From: Tetranychus cinnabarinus
Taxonomy: Eukaryota; Arthropoda; Arachnida; Trombidiformes; Tetranychidae
Assembly: GCA_022266195.1 (NCBI GenBank)
Contig: WHVY01000004.1
Location: 5,535,501 to 5,599,500, forward strand
Reading direction: 5' to 3'
Length of the DNA: 64,000 nucleotides
In this document: piece after piece, positions 1 through 10,856 of the stretch
Layout of the letters: the number at the start of each line of letters is the position of its first letter
How positions within the stretch are numbered: the stretch's first letter is position 1
Made by a program: the position numbers and the translations under genes
Notes under the pieces: model-generated
Seen by the model: the letters and a program-made list of their open reading frames with translations, nothing else
What the model was told of the DNA's origin: nothing
The model's database searches: none

Positions 1-2750
1 TACTATTTCTGTAAAAAAATTGTAAATGTAAAAATGATAGAAGAACAGAAGTTCAAGTGAATTTAAAATATGAAATATACATACATTGTGTCGAACAGTT
101 CAAAGATGATTTGGAAAAAGGCCTTACTAAAATTTAAATCTTTATTTGCATATAGTAGTTCCGAATCGGTATACAAAATCCGCGCAAGGTTGCCAAATTG
201 TGAAAAGGCTACTATTTCTGTAAGAGAATTGCAAAAATGTAAAAACGCTAGAAAAACAGAACTGCAAGTGAATAAAATATGAATTAATACACATACATTG
301 AGTCGTAGCGTTTACGATATTTCCCTTGTAAGATATAATCTCAAATGCATACATTGAGTGGACAAAATTTAAAGATGATTTAAGTCTAATGGCTTTATTA
401 ACTCCAACTCGATCTTTGCATATAGCAGAACTATGCCGGCTAATATGATCCCCGCAAGGTTGCCAAAATTGTAGGAAACGCTGATATATTCGGAAAGAAT
501 TCAAAAAAAAAATTAGATATACATGTATTATGTTGACCAATTCAAGATGATTTGGGTCTGAAGGCTTTACTAACTCCAAGTCGACCTACATATAGCAGAG
601 CTATTTTGGCTATGCAGCCTCACACGAAAAGTGAAGCTTCGTAATTTAAGGCTAGAGAAGACGAGACTTTAATGATCAAATTCACAACAGGAGTTACCGG
701 TATTATGATATAGACGATTGCTAGCTATTCCTGAAACTTCACAAAAAGGAAGGTTGAAAGGAATTTTTATATCTGAGAATTGACAAAAGCTTTTGTATAA
801 AACGCACACAAAAAGTTAGGTCTCAATTTATCATCATTAGTTCCAGATTCCATATGTTCGGTTCTGTTCGAATTGTCATCGGGTGAATCCTCATTACTCG
901 GTAAGTCAGATTGGTATAGAGAATTTGAATTTCCATCAAAAAATTCATTGAGTGAAAATATTTCTTAAGCAATCAGTTGACAGTTTCTTCCCCAATATTG
1001 GAACCAGTGAACGCTGGTTGTTCGATTGTTATACTTTTATTAAGGTGTATAATTATTTCTCTACTTTCGACTAACTGGACTAATGCATCATAGCATCTGT
1101 AGTAATTTTAGAAGGTTGATTTATTTTGCTTCATTGATGAGAATCCCATTCTCAACAATAAAAGTTAAGTTATTCGTTGGATGAGCTGCAGTTGACCTTA
1201 TCTAAAACAGGTATCACTGCATATTCAAAAATTGAATAAATATGTATTAAGTTGACCAATTTAAGATGATTTGGGTCTGAAGGCTTTACGAAGTCCAAGT
1301 CGACCTACATATAGCAGAGCTATGTTGGCTATGCATGCTCCCACGAAAAGGTGAAGCTTCGTAATTTAAGGCTAGAGAAGATGATACTTTAATATCAAAT
1401 TCCCAACAAAAGTTTTTAGCATTATGATAAAGACGATTGCTAGCTATTCCTGGAACTTTACAAAAAGACAGGTTGAAAGGAATTTTTATATCTGAGAATT
1501 AACATAAGCTGCTGTATAGGCTAATATTTCTAAAAATCCAAATGATGTAACAATATTAGAAAAACAGAACGTCAAGTGAATAGATTAATATAAATTTATA
1601 TACATACAATTCGTTGATCAGTTCAGAGATGCTGGATAAAAGGCGTCACTAAAATTTAAATCTTTATTCTCATATAAAAGAGCCGAATCGGCATATTAAA
1701 TCCGCTATATAAAATCGTTAATTTGCGGCTAGAGAAGATGAGACTTTAATATCAAATTCCCAACAAAAGTTACCGGCATTATGATGGAGACGATTGCTAG
1801 CTATTCCTGAAACTGAACAATTAGGAAGGTTGAAAGGAATTTTTATATCTGAGAATTAACAAAAGCTTTTGTATAAAACTTACACAAAAAGATAGGTCAG
1901 AATTTATCTTCATTATGTCCATATTATATATATTCGGTTCTGTTTGCATTGTCATCCTGTGAATCCTCATAACTCGGCAAGTCAGATTTAAAAAGATAAT
2001 TTGAATTCCATCAAATAATTCATTGAGTAAAAATATTTCTTAAACAACCAGTCGACAGTTTCTTCCCAATTATGAACGCAGGATGTATGATTTTTATACT
2101 TTTATTAAGGTGTATAATTATCAAATTTAATAAGTTTATTCATAACATTGCTTCTTCCTCGTCAGCTTCATACAACACAGGCATGTTGGCCGATTAGGTT
2201 TCCGCAAAGGCAACTACTTAAAAAGAAAAAGATATTGCAATTCTAGTAATTTATTGTATTAAATGATTAATAGATGAATACATTTTGTTGACTAGGTAGT
2301 GATGAAACGGATCTGGAGGCTTTTTAAACTTTTACTCACCAGTTGCATATAATACAGGTTGGCGTAAAGTTTATGTGGAAAGGGGCAAGTGAAAGGGGGA
2401 TAAATATGCGCTAGAAAGAGCGGCTAATATGAATAAATTAAGTCATCGATTTAAACTGATCAAATTTAATACGTTTTCAGCCATTTTGCGATTGATTGCT
2501 ATGGTATTCATTAAATTTCAACTTGCCAGTTTCATGTAACTCAGACATGTTAGATAATAAGATCCTCGCAAAGTTGCAAATTCGAGGAAACGCCGTGCTC
2601 TTGCAAGAAAATTGATTTGCAAAAAATTGTTACACTAAAGTTTTTGGATGGGATCAACGATACTGATTGTAGATAAATACATTGTGTTGACTAGGTAAAG
2701 ATGATTTGAGTCTAAAGACTTCCCTAAAAATCTTGAGTGTGATAATTCAA
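1..2750. repeat. Degenerate multi-copy repeat array
   Basis: Two sequence modules recur several times with many small differences. Module 1 (a piece around the phrase AAGATGATTTGGGTCT, then the words GCATATAG and CGCAAGGTTGCCAAA) is seen near 100-300, 370-480, 545-600, 1265-1330, 1625-1700, 2300-2350 and 2530-2720. Module 2 (around GACGATTGCTAGCTATTCCTG and GGAATTTTTATATCTGAGAA) is seen near 640-790, 1370-1500 and 1725-1860. The copy at 1725-2120 parallels 650-1050 for about 400 bp. Unit boundaries and divergence were judged by eye. It is probably a decayed transposable-element cluster in an NCKX intron. Confidence 0.75.
767..967 (-). pseudogene. Short repeat-encoded reading frame, unidentified
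   Basis: Within one copy of the left-end repeat the minus strand is open for about 66 codons between stops. The composition looks protein-like, with an acidic, Asn/Ser-rich stretch (SNEDSPDDNSNRTE) and the ending FLCAFYTKAFVNSQI. The second copy at about 1840-2045 keeps recognisable pieces (for example the SYEDSQDDNANRTE equivalent) but is broken by stops and frameshifts. Two copies sharing peptide-level similarity suggest a remnant of a protein once encoded by the repeat. There is no start codon context and I do not recognise the family. Confidence 0.3.
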
Positions 2751-2763
2751 GGCTAGAAAAGAA

Positions 2764-2960
2764 CCAGGCATTTTTATCATTTTTCGCCTTTAGCAGGCAT
2801 AACAGTTAATGTTAATTGTCGGTCAATGCTATAGACCTCAGATTTTGAGCGTTGGAACTTACTATTCCTCCATTTACAGAAGCTTATGGCTGTCAGGTCT
2901 ATAGCATTAACCTGTAGCTTTTACCTGCATAAAGGGGTAAAATTTAAAAAAACGCCCGGG
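2764..2960. mobile_element. Small inverted-repeat (MITE-like) element
   Basis: The ends are inverted repeats of roughly 38 bp. The left end reads CCAGGCATTTTTATC and goes on to CCTTTAGCAGG; the reverse complement of the right end reads CCCGGGCGTTTTTTTAA and goes on to CCCTTTATGCAGG. An inner perfect 14-bp inverted pair, AATGCTATAGACCT, lies at 2825-2838 and 2895-2908. There is no coding capacity. A convincing target-site duplication is not visible, so the exact limits are uncertain. Confidence 0.5.
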
Positions 2961-3132
2961 ACATAAATCGTGACGGACTGAGTCATTGCCACGTCACTTT
3001 CCTTATCAATTCAATTTTCAATTTGAAAGTGGGAAGTAGGAAGGCAAGATTGAGAAGAAAGTTGGAAACGGAAAACAGGTGAAACGTCTTTGAAAAATGA
3101 ATACTCATAAATCTTTTTTCTTTTCAAATTAG

Positions 3133-3624
3133 GTGGACCGTAAATTTTCAGCACCAACAATGAACATCGATTCAAATAAACTACGTCCTAGTGTATTTCA
3201 AATGATGATTCACACCATTGACCCTTTGACTGACGAATTTCTCTGTAAACCTGATAGACCCAAATCAGTTGCGTCAGATCGAGTTCCAAGTATAACCAGA
3301 AGGATGAACAACCTGGAAAATTATGCAAATTTTTTGCCACCACTTGGATCAACTTTAATCTCTCTTGCTGAATCAAAGTTACCCAAGTGCAGTCAGTGCC
3401 AAGAAAAGCTTGAACTGCAATCACGTTATCTCGATGCCGATACACTATCAATAAGATCAACCCTTTTTCAACAGCAACCTACAATAACATCTCAAGCAAG
3501 ACAAACTGGTTCACTTCTCACCAATGTGGCAACAAGCACTTTACCCGATGCAAAGTCAGTAACTTTATATGGATTGACTGGGAGTGATGTAAAGCGAAGC
3601 AGTTCATCTTTATTAGCTGATAAG
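3133..3624 (+). CDS. NCKX (SLC24) Na+/Ca2+-K+ exchanger, cytoplasmic-loop exon
   Basis: This exon belongs to a K+-dependent Na+/Ca2+ exchanger, a plasma-membrane antiporter that exports Ca2+ and K+ in exchange for Na+. The reading frame opens after an acceptor (CAAATTAG|GTGGAC) and contains SVFQMMIHTIDPL, a stretch typical of the start of the large cytoplasmic loop of NCKX proteins. The remainder, rich in Ser, Thr, Gln and Pro, is loop sequence that varies widely in the family. Exons for the N-terminal half (signal region, first transmembrane cluster, alpha-1 repeat) are not in the window and should lie to the left. The 3' boundary is uncertain: AAG|GTTGTC at 3624 keeps phase 0 with the next exon, but the frame stays open to 3690 and another possible donor (GAT|GTAAAG) lies near 3590. 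Confidence 0.8.
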
Positions 3625-5799
3625 GTTGTCAACATTTTTCCTTTTAATCAAAATGAATATCTTTTTTTACTTTTTTCTCTGTTCATTTGAGCCCATGAAG
3701 AAAAAAAAACAAAGTGAAAACTTGCAACTTGTCAGTCTTTATAAACTTAAATTAATAACTAGTTTACCAAAGTGGAAAGCCTGAGAGAAGCAAAAAAGCG
3801 AAGAAAGACAAAAAAATTCACAATTTGAATTGTATAATCAATTGATTGAACACAAAAATTTTGCTCGACAGTTACAGTTTCATCATGACTGCAAGTTGAA
3901 CTCGGCAAATAACCTTTTCCAGTTCAAACCTTCAATGAATCATTGGTGATGTTTAAACAAGATTCAACAAAAGAGTGTAATTTGTCGACAATTAATTTCA
4001 ATATTTTGATGCAAAAACAATGGTTATGATGATGAGTGTGATTGAGTGGATAAAATTGTCAACAAGATGGATTGATGGGGAAAAAAGTATTTGGACGGAA
4101 GTTAAAAGAGTTAAACGAAAATGAATGAGAAGAAAGTTGAAATAAAAGAAATGCTGAAATTTATCTTTATTAAAAAAAAGACTTATTCATTGTCCTAGGA
4201 ATTGTTTATAATCATGGAGGTGAAAATAATGGCTTTAAATGGATATAAATACATGTATATTCTCAGGTAGCTTAGAGAGGTAAACAGTGAGACGAAATGG
4301 GATGAACTGTAAAATGTAATGGAAGAGGTGAAAAGAGAGGAAACAAATGGTAAATAAGTGAGATAAAGAGTTGAAGGAAATGTTTAGTTTTTGTGTGAGT
4401 TTCGTGTTGCAAGATTCAGTGCAAGTTTTTGGGTGAAACAAAAGGGAGGCAAAGAATGAAAAAGTAAAGAAAAAAAATGATCAACGAAAAAAAGAGGTGA
4501 AAAAGGTTTTGTTTTTTCTAGTCGACTTTTAAGAAAAGGGTTTTTTTGTTTGAAAAAAAGTTTATTCCAATTGTTCAACTTGAAAAGGGGAAAAGAAATT
4601 TTGTAAAGTAATTCAAAATAAACTGATTCTTAGTTGATGCAAACTTGAAACAAAGTACAAACTGGGCTCATTTTGCTGCTGGTAATATTAATGTGCTTTT
4701 CTTGTGTATTTATTTTGTTTCACGAGCAACTACAGTTGTTGTTGCAACAAAAGCTAAACATTCAAAGTTGACTTTCTTTTGTACTTACATTTGAACAAAC
4801 TTGGCCAACTTTTGCCAGTTGTAACTTTTGATGCAATTTTCAGAGGAGCCTTAGTATGTTTAAAGAAAAATGTTTTGCCAAAATTGCAACAATATTAAAC
4901 GATAAAAATGAAAAGAAATGAAGTGCAAATAACAGATAAAGATGGATGAAGAGTAACAAAAAAATGAAAGGTCGAAAAAACGTAAAAAAATGTTTTTTTC
5001 AGTAAAGTAAATTGTGAAAAAAGAAACGAAAATACAACAATCTTGTCAAATGTTATTACTGTTATTATTTTCATTGAATGAAATGATCGCTTTCATTTTG
5101 TCTTTCCGGGCAAATACAAATTGTCTTTACATGATTGGTGAACATGATATCATTGCATGTAAATAGTGCATCTTGACATCGTTCAACTTTGCCTTTTCAA
5201 TATTAGAAAATTGGACAAAAATCCCTTCGCTTAAAAACTTGAAATTAGCATTGAGTCGTCGAGTAGATGAACGATATCGAGTTATTAATTGGGTTACATT
5301 TTAGTTGCAAAAAGTTGATGTTTCGGTGCCAATTTTGATCATTAATAGTTGGTCAAAATTTGCAGAATGACATTTTAGGAATGAATAATTTAAAGGTAAG
5401 AAAAGACCGATTGGTTTTCATTAAGTGATGTGATGATTTTGTCGTGATAAGATTTATTATTTGGTTGACAAAACTGATGAAAAGACTCCATTTCCATATC
5501 ATTTTGATATCAACTGCATTTTGACTTATTGCAACTGTATATCCATTGTAATGAAACAATTTTTCTTTTCGTTTCTGTTACACAAATCATTTATTTCTTG
5601 TACTTGAGTCTTGCAAGACAATGTTGACTTTGATTTCATCAATCTCAATGTTAATCATTCTGGTTAATTTATTATTTCTATTCATATTCTATCCATGTGT
5701 ATTCTCTTTTTTTCTCTCTGTCCATGGCTTTTCTTTTTTACTGTTTCTTTTTCTTTTTCTCATCTCTTTTCGTTGCTTTCTTTTCACCATGATATTCAG
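3625..5799 (+). other. NCKX intron
   Basis: This is intron sequence between two exchanger exons. It is AT-rich with short purine or pyrimidine runs (for example 4440-4600 and 5690-5790). I see no coding exon, RNA gene or mobile element. The open frames here are low-complexity. Confidence 0.6.
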
Positions 5800-5940
5800 G
5801 TGAAAGAGTCTCTTGAGGAAACTGCCAAGGAACCTTTAGATCTATCTTGGCCAAATTTATGGCATAAAAGGATAAGTTATATCCTTTTGGCACCAATCAT
5901 ATTTCCTTTATGGTTAACTTTACCTGATGTCCGTCGACCA
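5800..5940 (+). CDS. NCKX (SLC24) exchanger, loop-to-second-membrane-cluster exon
   Basis: A 47-codon exon in phase 0 on both sides, between acceptor ATATTCAG|GTGAAA and donor CGACCA|GTGAGT. It encodes the end of the cytoplasmic loop and the entry to the second transmembrane cluster: EPLDLSWPNLWHKR followed by the hydrophobic YILLAPIIFPLWLTLPDVRR. The block EPLDLSWP...FPLWLTLPDVR is one of the most recognisable stretches of the SLC24 family. It continues in frame into the exon at 10600, so the two are adjacent in the transcript. Confidence 0.93.
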
Positions 5941-7506
5941 GTGAGTTGTCATGTTTATCCAATATTTATCAACAATGAAGAAGAAAAAAAATGGTGAGCG
6001 GAAGAAAATTGTCATCATTAACACAATCATCACTAGAATTATTTTTGACATGAAAATGGTTAAAGTTGGTAACAGCAGTTAATATCCATTTGCTAATGAC
6101 TTTATATACCTTTACAAATTGTTCATGTTTGCAGATTCAATTCTAGATTCATTACTTTGAGATATTATCTTTTAAAAGATTTCCAACCTTTCTAACTCGG
6201 CTGAATGTTGTTACCAAAATAATGTTTGTTTTGCCATTAAAGGCTATAGATTTGATAAATTCTGAAGGGGCGAAGCAAAGGGAAAATTTTAACTGGCACA
6301 GAGTTCACCAAATCCTTTTTCAACATTTTACTCGACACAAATCTGAACAACGGTTCAAAGACTACATTGATATTTAGTATTGATAGTTGAAGATATAAAA
6401 AGATGCGAAGATGTACAAAACTAAGGGAAAGCATTCCTAGGCACAACGCTTTTAGAGCTCAATAAAGTTGCATTTTTGTAAGTTCTATTGTTATTAATAT
6501 AACATCGGTAATAGCTATTTCGTATTTAAACATGATTTGATAATTTTGACCCTAACTATTAATAGTTGAAGAACTCTTTCATTCAAGATTTTTAACCGGC
6601 CATATTTTGAGGAAGAACAGTAACATATAATAAAATAGCCTAGCCCCAAGTACCCAGAAGCTTAAATGAAAATTTCCAGAACGATCACGCACAAAAACGC
6701 TCTTTTAAATTAAATTGACATTTTATTTTAAAGAGAAAAAAGAAAAGAAAAAATAATTATGAGTACTATTAACTGTCTTAAAGATTCACAGTCGCGTCCC
6801 TGAAATCGCCCATCATTTGCTTGAGGCAAAATGAGGCGCGTCATTCAAAAGACACCAATTAAAATTGCTAGCAATATGCGTGATTCCAGTGTAGTTGTAT
6901 GCAGAGTATGTCATCACGCTAAATCTGAGTCTAATTTGAACTGAAAATTTGCACTGATACACATATTTTCATTTATTAAAATTCAAACGTTCTATTTACC
7001 CATTTAAAAGATTTAAATCCAAAAACTCACTTTTTACACAACGATGCTAAGATGAAGAAACTTGGCTACTAAAAGGTGAAATGAATGAGGAAATAATTAT
7101 GAAGTTGTGTAAAATCTTATTTTATGCTATAGAGTATGGTGCTGCAACAAATTTATTGTAGATTTAAAAATTTGACTCTATTGAAAACCGCACCAGGTAA
7201 ACTCAATCTACCTGTTGCCCCGAAATTTGGCTATAAACCGTTGCTCTATTCATTTAAGTAGTTAAAAGAGTTTTCTTCCATTTAATGGAGTCCTGACCTG
7301 GATAATTTTTGTAGTTTATTATATGCAAACTTTGATTTATTATTATTGTTTTTTTATTTCCTTTTTTAAGCAATCGAATGTTCCTGAAGAAAACTCGCTA
7401 CTAATATTTGAAGACTTGGCATTTTGTTTCATTTTATCTGGCTTTTAGAGAGTTTATTGGTCGCAGTTTAAAACTTCACCAGTTTGCCATCTTTTCTGCC
7501 TAGATA

Positions 7507-8399
7507 CTATTCGGGTTGAGCTATTGCAACCCCAAACTCCCACGGTGATCCCCGATTTGAAATCCTGAATCTAATCTTCAGAATGATACGCAGTGAAATG
7601 AGATCCATTTTCTGTATGTATGGGTACATACAAAAACCATTCTGCACAGACTTTGGGGTTAATACTGCTGAGAAAATATACCCGTAAATATACTCGTGAG
7701 GTGGCAGGAATAAATATGCTCGTGACTCTTCAGAATTACTGCCTGTATAACACCTAGAGCTGCAGCAAGAGTAATCAGACGGACCAATCACCATCTTCGA
7801 TTCTTGTGTACAATTAGTTTTCAATTTAGTTTCATACACTGTCGCAGTAAAGTTTCCATTAAAAACTTGACCGAAAATGATTTCCAATATATAGTTATAC
7901 AGACCAAATGGAGTTTCTGGACCTGTTTTGAAGTAATATTCATTGCTAGCTTTTAGAATTTTCAATTTTTATGTAATAGCGGCGTATCTTAGGGTCGGCG
8001 AAACCAAAAAGCGACATGTTGTTCGGAAGATTTAAATCCTAAATTCACGTTACTTCACGAGTTTTGAAGCAACCTAAATTCTCATCACATACATGAGTCA
8101 AATTTGTATTGTCCACTGCCATTGCCATTGGCAGTGGATTGAATGATATTGGATGTAGATAATCATTTGTTCTCTCTTCGGCATATACAACACCTCTCAT
8201 TAGATTTATGCACATAATGGGGAAGCATTTACATGTGCAATCCATGGATCATCATCGTTGGGCCAAGGCAAAGCAGTTAACCCACAATGAATAGCAAACT
8301 ACAACATCCCTGCGCCCTGAGAAACAACTCGAGTTGTTTCCATACGTGGTTTGCCGATATAATAAAAATAAATAAGAGGCCAATCTCATTGCGATTCAA
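7507..8399 (-). pseudogene. Decayed unidentified reading frame, possibly a secreted protein
   Basis: The minus strand holds a chain of overlapping open frames that looks like one broken gene. From 8399 a start begins MRLASYLFLLY, resembling a signal peptide, and continues Cys-rich. Two adjacent stops (TGATGA) fall near 8240-8250, followed in the same frame by a piece ending HVCDENLGCFKTREVT. In a shifted frame the overlapping DNA reads CGLTALPWPNDDDPWIAHV, also protein-like. Farther on, NMSLFGFADPKIRRYYIKIE shifts frame into a 150-codon open stretch (7965-7507) containing PETPFGLYNYILEIIFGQVF and CCSSRCYTGSN. The repeated frame changes argue for a pseudogene. I do not recognise the family; a multi-exon lineage-specific gene is the alternative. 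Confidence 0.4.
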
Positions 8400-9408
8400 A
8401 CCGTGCAAAATTTATTTAATATTCGGATACTCGTTTAATTTTACTAGACAGGAACTAGACTAACTCACTGCAGCAAAGTGTTTGAGAAATAAATGGAGCA
8501 CTTAATGAAGCTTTCCTTTATAAAAAAATATTTAGTTTCCTTCTAAGCAACAGTAACAGTTTTTCATTTCGACATTGAATTTAAGTCAAACCTTGAAACA
8601 AGTTGTAACTTTGTAGCATTTTCGCTATGCAGCGGAAGGAGTGGAAAAGTTATTTATTAAATTCAAAAAAACATTCCCCCATCATATTCATTGTAATTGA
8701 AATGAAAAAAATGATTTGTTGAAATAAGAACAAATTACTTGATTGTGCAGACATTACCTTTGTATAAAAATCCAGCTTCTGAAAGTGCAGTGGGAAGATT
8801 TCACTGTAGCATTTTCACCCTGATTATTTCTTTAAAACTGATCATAATTGACCATGTTTGCATTATTTTGATGATTTTCCCCCTCGCGCCGCCCCTTCAT
8901 ATACATATTAAAAAGTGGCTTGAAAGATGCAGAGCTTACAACTACTGATGTTCAATAAACTGAATATAAATACTAGAATTGCTATTAGTATGAATTTTTA
9001 ATATCGAGTGTAACCGGAAACCGACAAACAATGGAAATCGGTAGCATTTCAAGTCGCTTATCACCCGGTGTGGAACTTGATTACTATAACTCTTGTCCGT
9101 ATCAATAGAGGGCATCCTTTTTCGATACTTCAAATACATTGAAAATTAGAATAACGTTTCCTAGAACGAACTTAGCCTTTGAAAAGGTAAAGGTAAAATG
9201 AAAAATTTTGAAATCTAATAATAACAAGGAAAACCTTTAAAGTTGTTTATTGAATGTTTATACGACCAAGTAAAGCAAATAATTGATCAATTACGTATTC
9301 AATTTATTTACTTTGGACTCTTTGTGCAATTCAATGGTTAATGAAATAGAAACGAATCAAGTATGAATGGCGAAAAAATTGGTCAAAATGTTGACGAAAA
9401 GGAAAAGA

Positions 9409-9525
9409 GGAAAAGTGTGAGAAGAAGAAGAAAGTTGAAAATTGAAATGCAATTGGGTGAAAAGACATGAAAGTGAAGTGAAGAAGAAGAAGAAGAAAGG
9501 AAGAAAAAGGAGGAGAAAAATTGTG
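9409..9525. repeat. Purine-rich low-complexity tract
   Basis: GAA and GAAGAAG runs on the plus strand form a simple-sequence tract. The many Ser/Phe-rich or Lys/Glu-rich open frames in the window come from tracts of this kind. Confidence 0.7.
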
Positions 9526-10599
9526 TCAAATAAATAGATGTTGGTGGAAAGAGGTAAATGAAATGATACAAGATTGTCATGAATTTGTCAGTTACAAAGG
9601 AAATGAAGAAGATGAGGTATGCATGGTGAAGATGAGAATACTATTTATTGGTCTACTTTGCATGGATCATGCAATATTCTTGCCATCATGTTGATCATCA
9701 CCATCATCTATACTTATAAGTGCTCCTCATCCCTGTCACTCTTTTGCTTTTCTCTGCTTATCCTTTTTCTTTTCTTCTTTACTCATTCCTTCTGTATCAA
9801 TCCTGCTATTATCCATTTACTAATGCACATGATAATACCATATTGAAACATTTCTTCGGAGCAAATTATTGCTCCAAATAATGTTATTCAGTGCAACATC
9901 TAATGATGACTTTTTGATACTTTTAAAATTGCCTCCCAAAAAAGCTGTGTGCTCAACGACATTTCAAGTTGAGACAAATACAAAAAGTTATGATTTTTCT
10001 TCTTCTTTCCTCTTGAAATTATTCAACCCAAAGGTGGTGAAACAGTCTGACAAAATGTAAAAATTTGTATAAAAAGAGAGAAGAAAAGACTTGTTCCAAT
10101 AAAGTCATGAATAAATCTAAATATCATTCTGGGCATTATTATGATCACATAAGAAACGAAGTTAATCGTTTCAAGAATTTTTACTATTGTCAACATTCAA
10201 ATATTGTGTTGTTTCTACTTATTAGGCAAGCGTTTTAATGTTCAGCCCGGTCAATTAGCTCATGAAAATGTGATAATCTTCAAAAGGTGTTTTCATTTTC
10301 AGGCTCGTTAACTTTAATCCCAACTAATGCTTTGTTTGCACTGCTTGATTGTTCAATTTGATTACTTGCAAATTGTATTGGTTTGATATGTAAAACTTGA
10401 ATCATTATGTGAGAGGCAAAAACAATGTGGAAAATAATGAATTTTGAAAAGTTAATGGTGACTTTGTTCTTCCCTCTTTTTATTGCTGTACCGTGTTCTT
10501 GAATTTTTCACGGTACTTATTGTTTGATACTTTACTTGGTTAAATTATTCTACTTTAACTTTTGATTATCTATTTCTGCTGCCGAATGAAAATTTTCAG

Positions 10600-10856
10600 G
10601 AAAAAAGACGTTGGTTTGTTTGCACTTTTGCTGGTTCCATTATCTGGATTGCTTTTTATTCCTACCTCATGGTTTGGTGGGCAACCTTGGTTGGTGAAAC
10701 ATTGGGTATTCCTTCTGAGATTATGGGTTTAACCTTTCTGGCTGCTGGTACGTCGATCCCTGATTTGGTTACCTCAGTGTTGGTGGCGAGAAAAGGCTAC
10801 GGAGACATGGCTGTATCTAGTTCGGTTGGAAGTAACATTTTTGACATAACTGTTGG
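10600..10856 (+). CDS. NCKX (SLC24) exchanger, alpha-2 repeat exon
   Basis: This exon carries the second ion-binding (alpha) repeat of the exchanger. It opens after acceptor AATTTTCAG|GAAAAA in phase 0 with a transmembrane segment (GSIIWIAFYSYLMVWWAT), then the hallmark GETLGIPSEIMGLTFLAAG and TSIPDLVTSVLVARKG, ending AVSSSVGSNIFDITVG. The Asp in SIPDL is the acidic residue that binds Ca2+ and K+ in characterised NCKX proteins, and the SSSVGSN motif is also intact, so nothing suggests loss of transport. The donor is GTTGG|GTTAGT, giving phase 2, which matches the start of the last exon at 16956. Confidence 0.95.

Larger units (their letters stand above)
5941..10599 (+). other. NCKX intron with decayed sequences
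   Basis: This 4.7-kb intron separates two phase-0 exchanger exons. It carries a decayed minus-strand reading frame (7507-8399, listed separately) and a purine-rich, GAAGAAGA-type stretch at about 9409-9525. The segment about 6600-9150 has more mixed composition than the neighbouring intron, as if made of old inserted DNA. I found no further exon of the exchanger. Confidence 0.55.
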
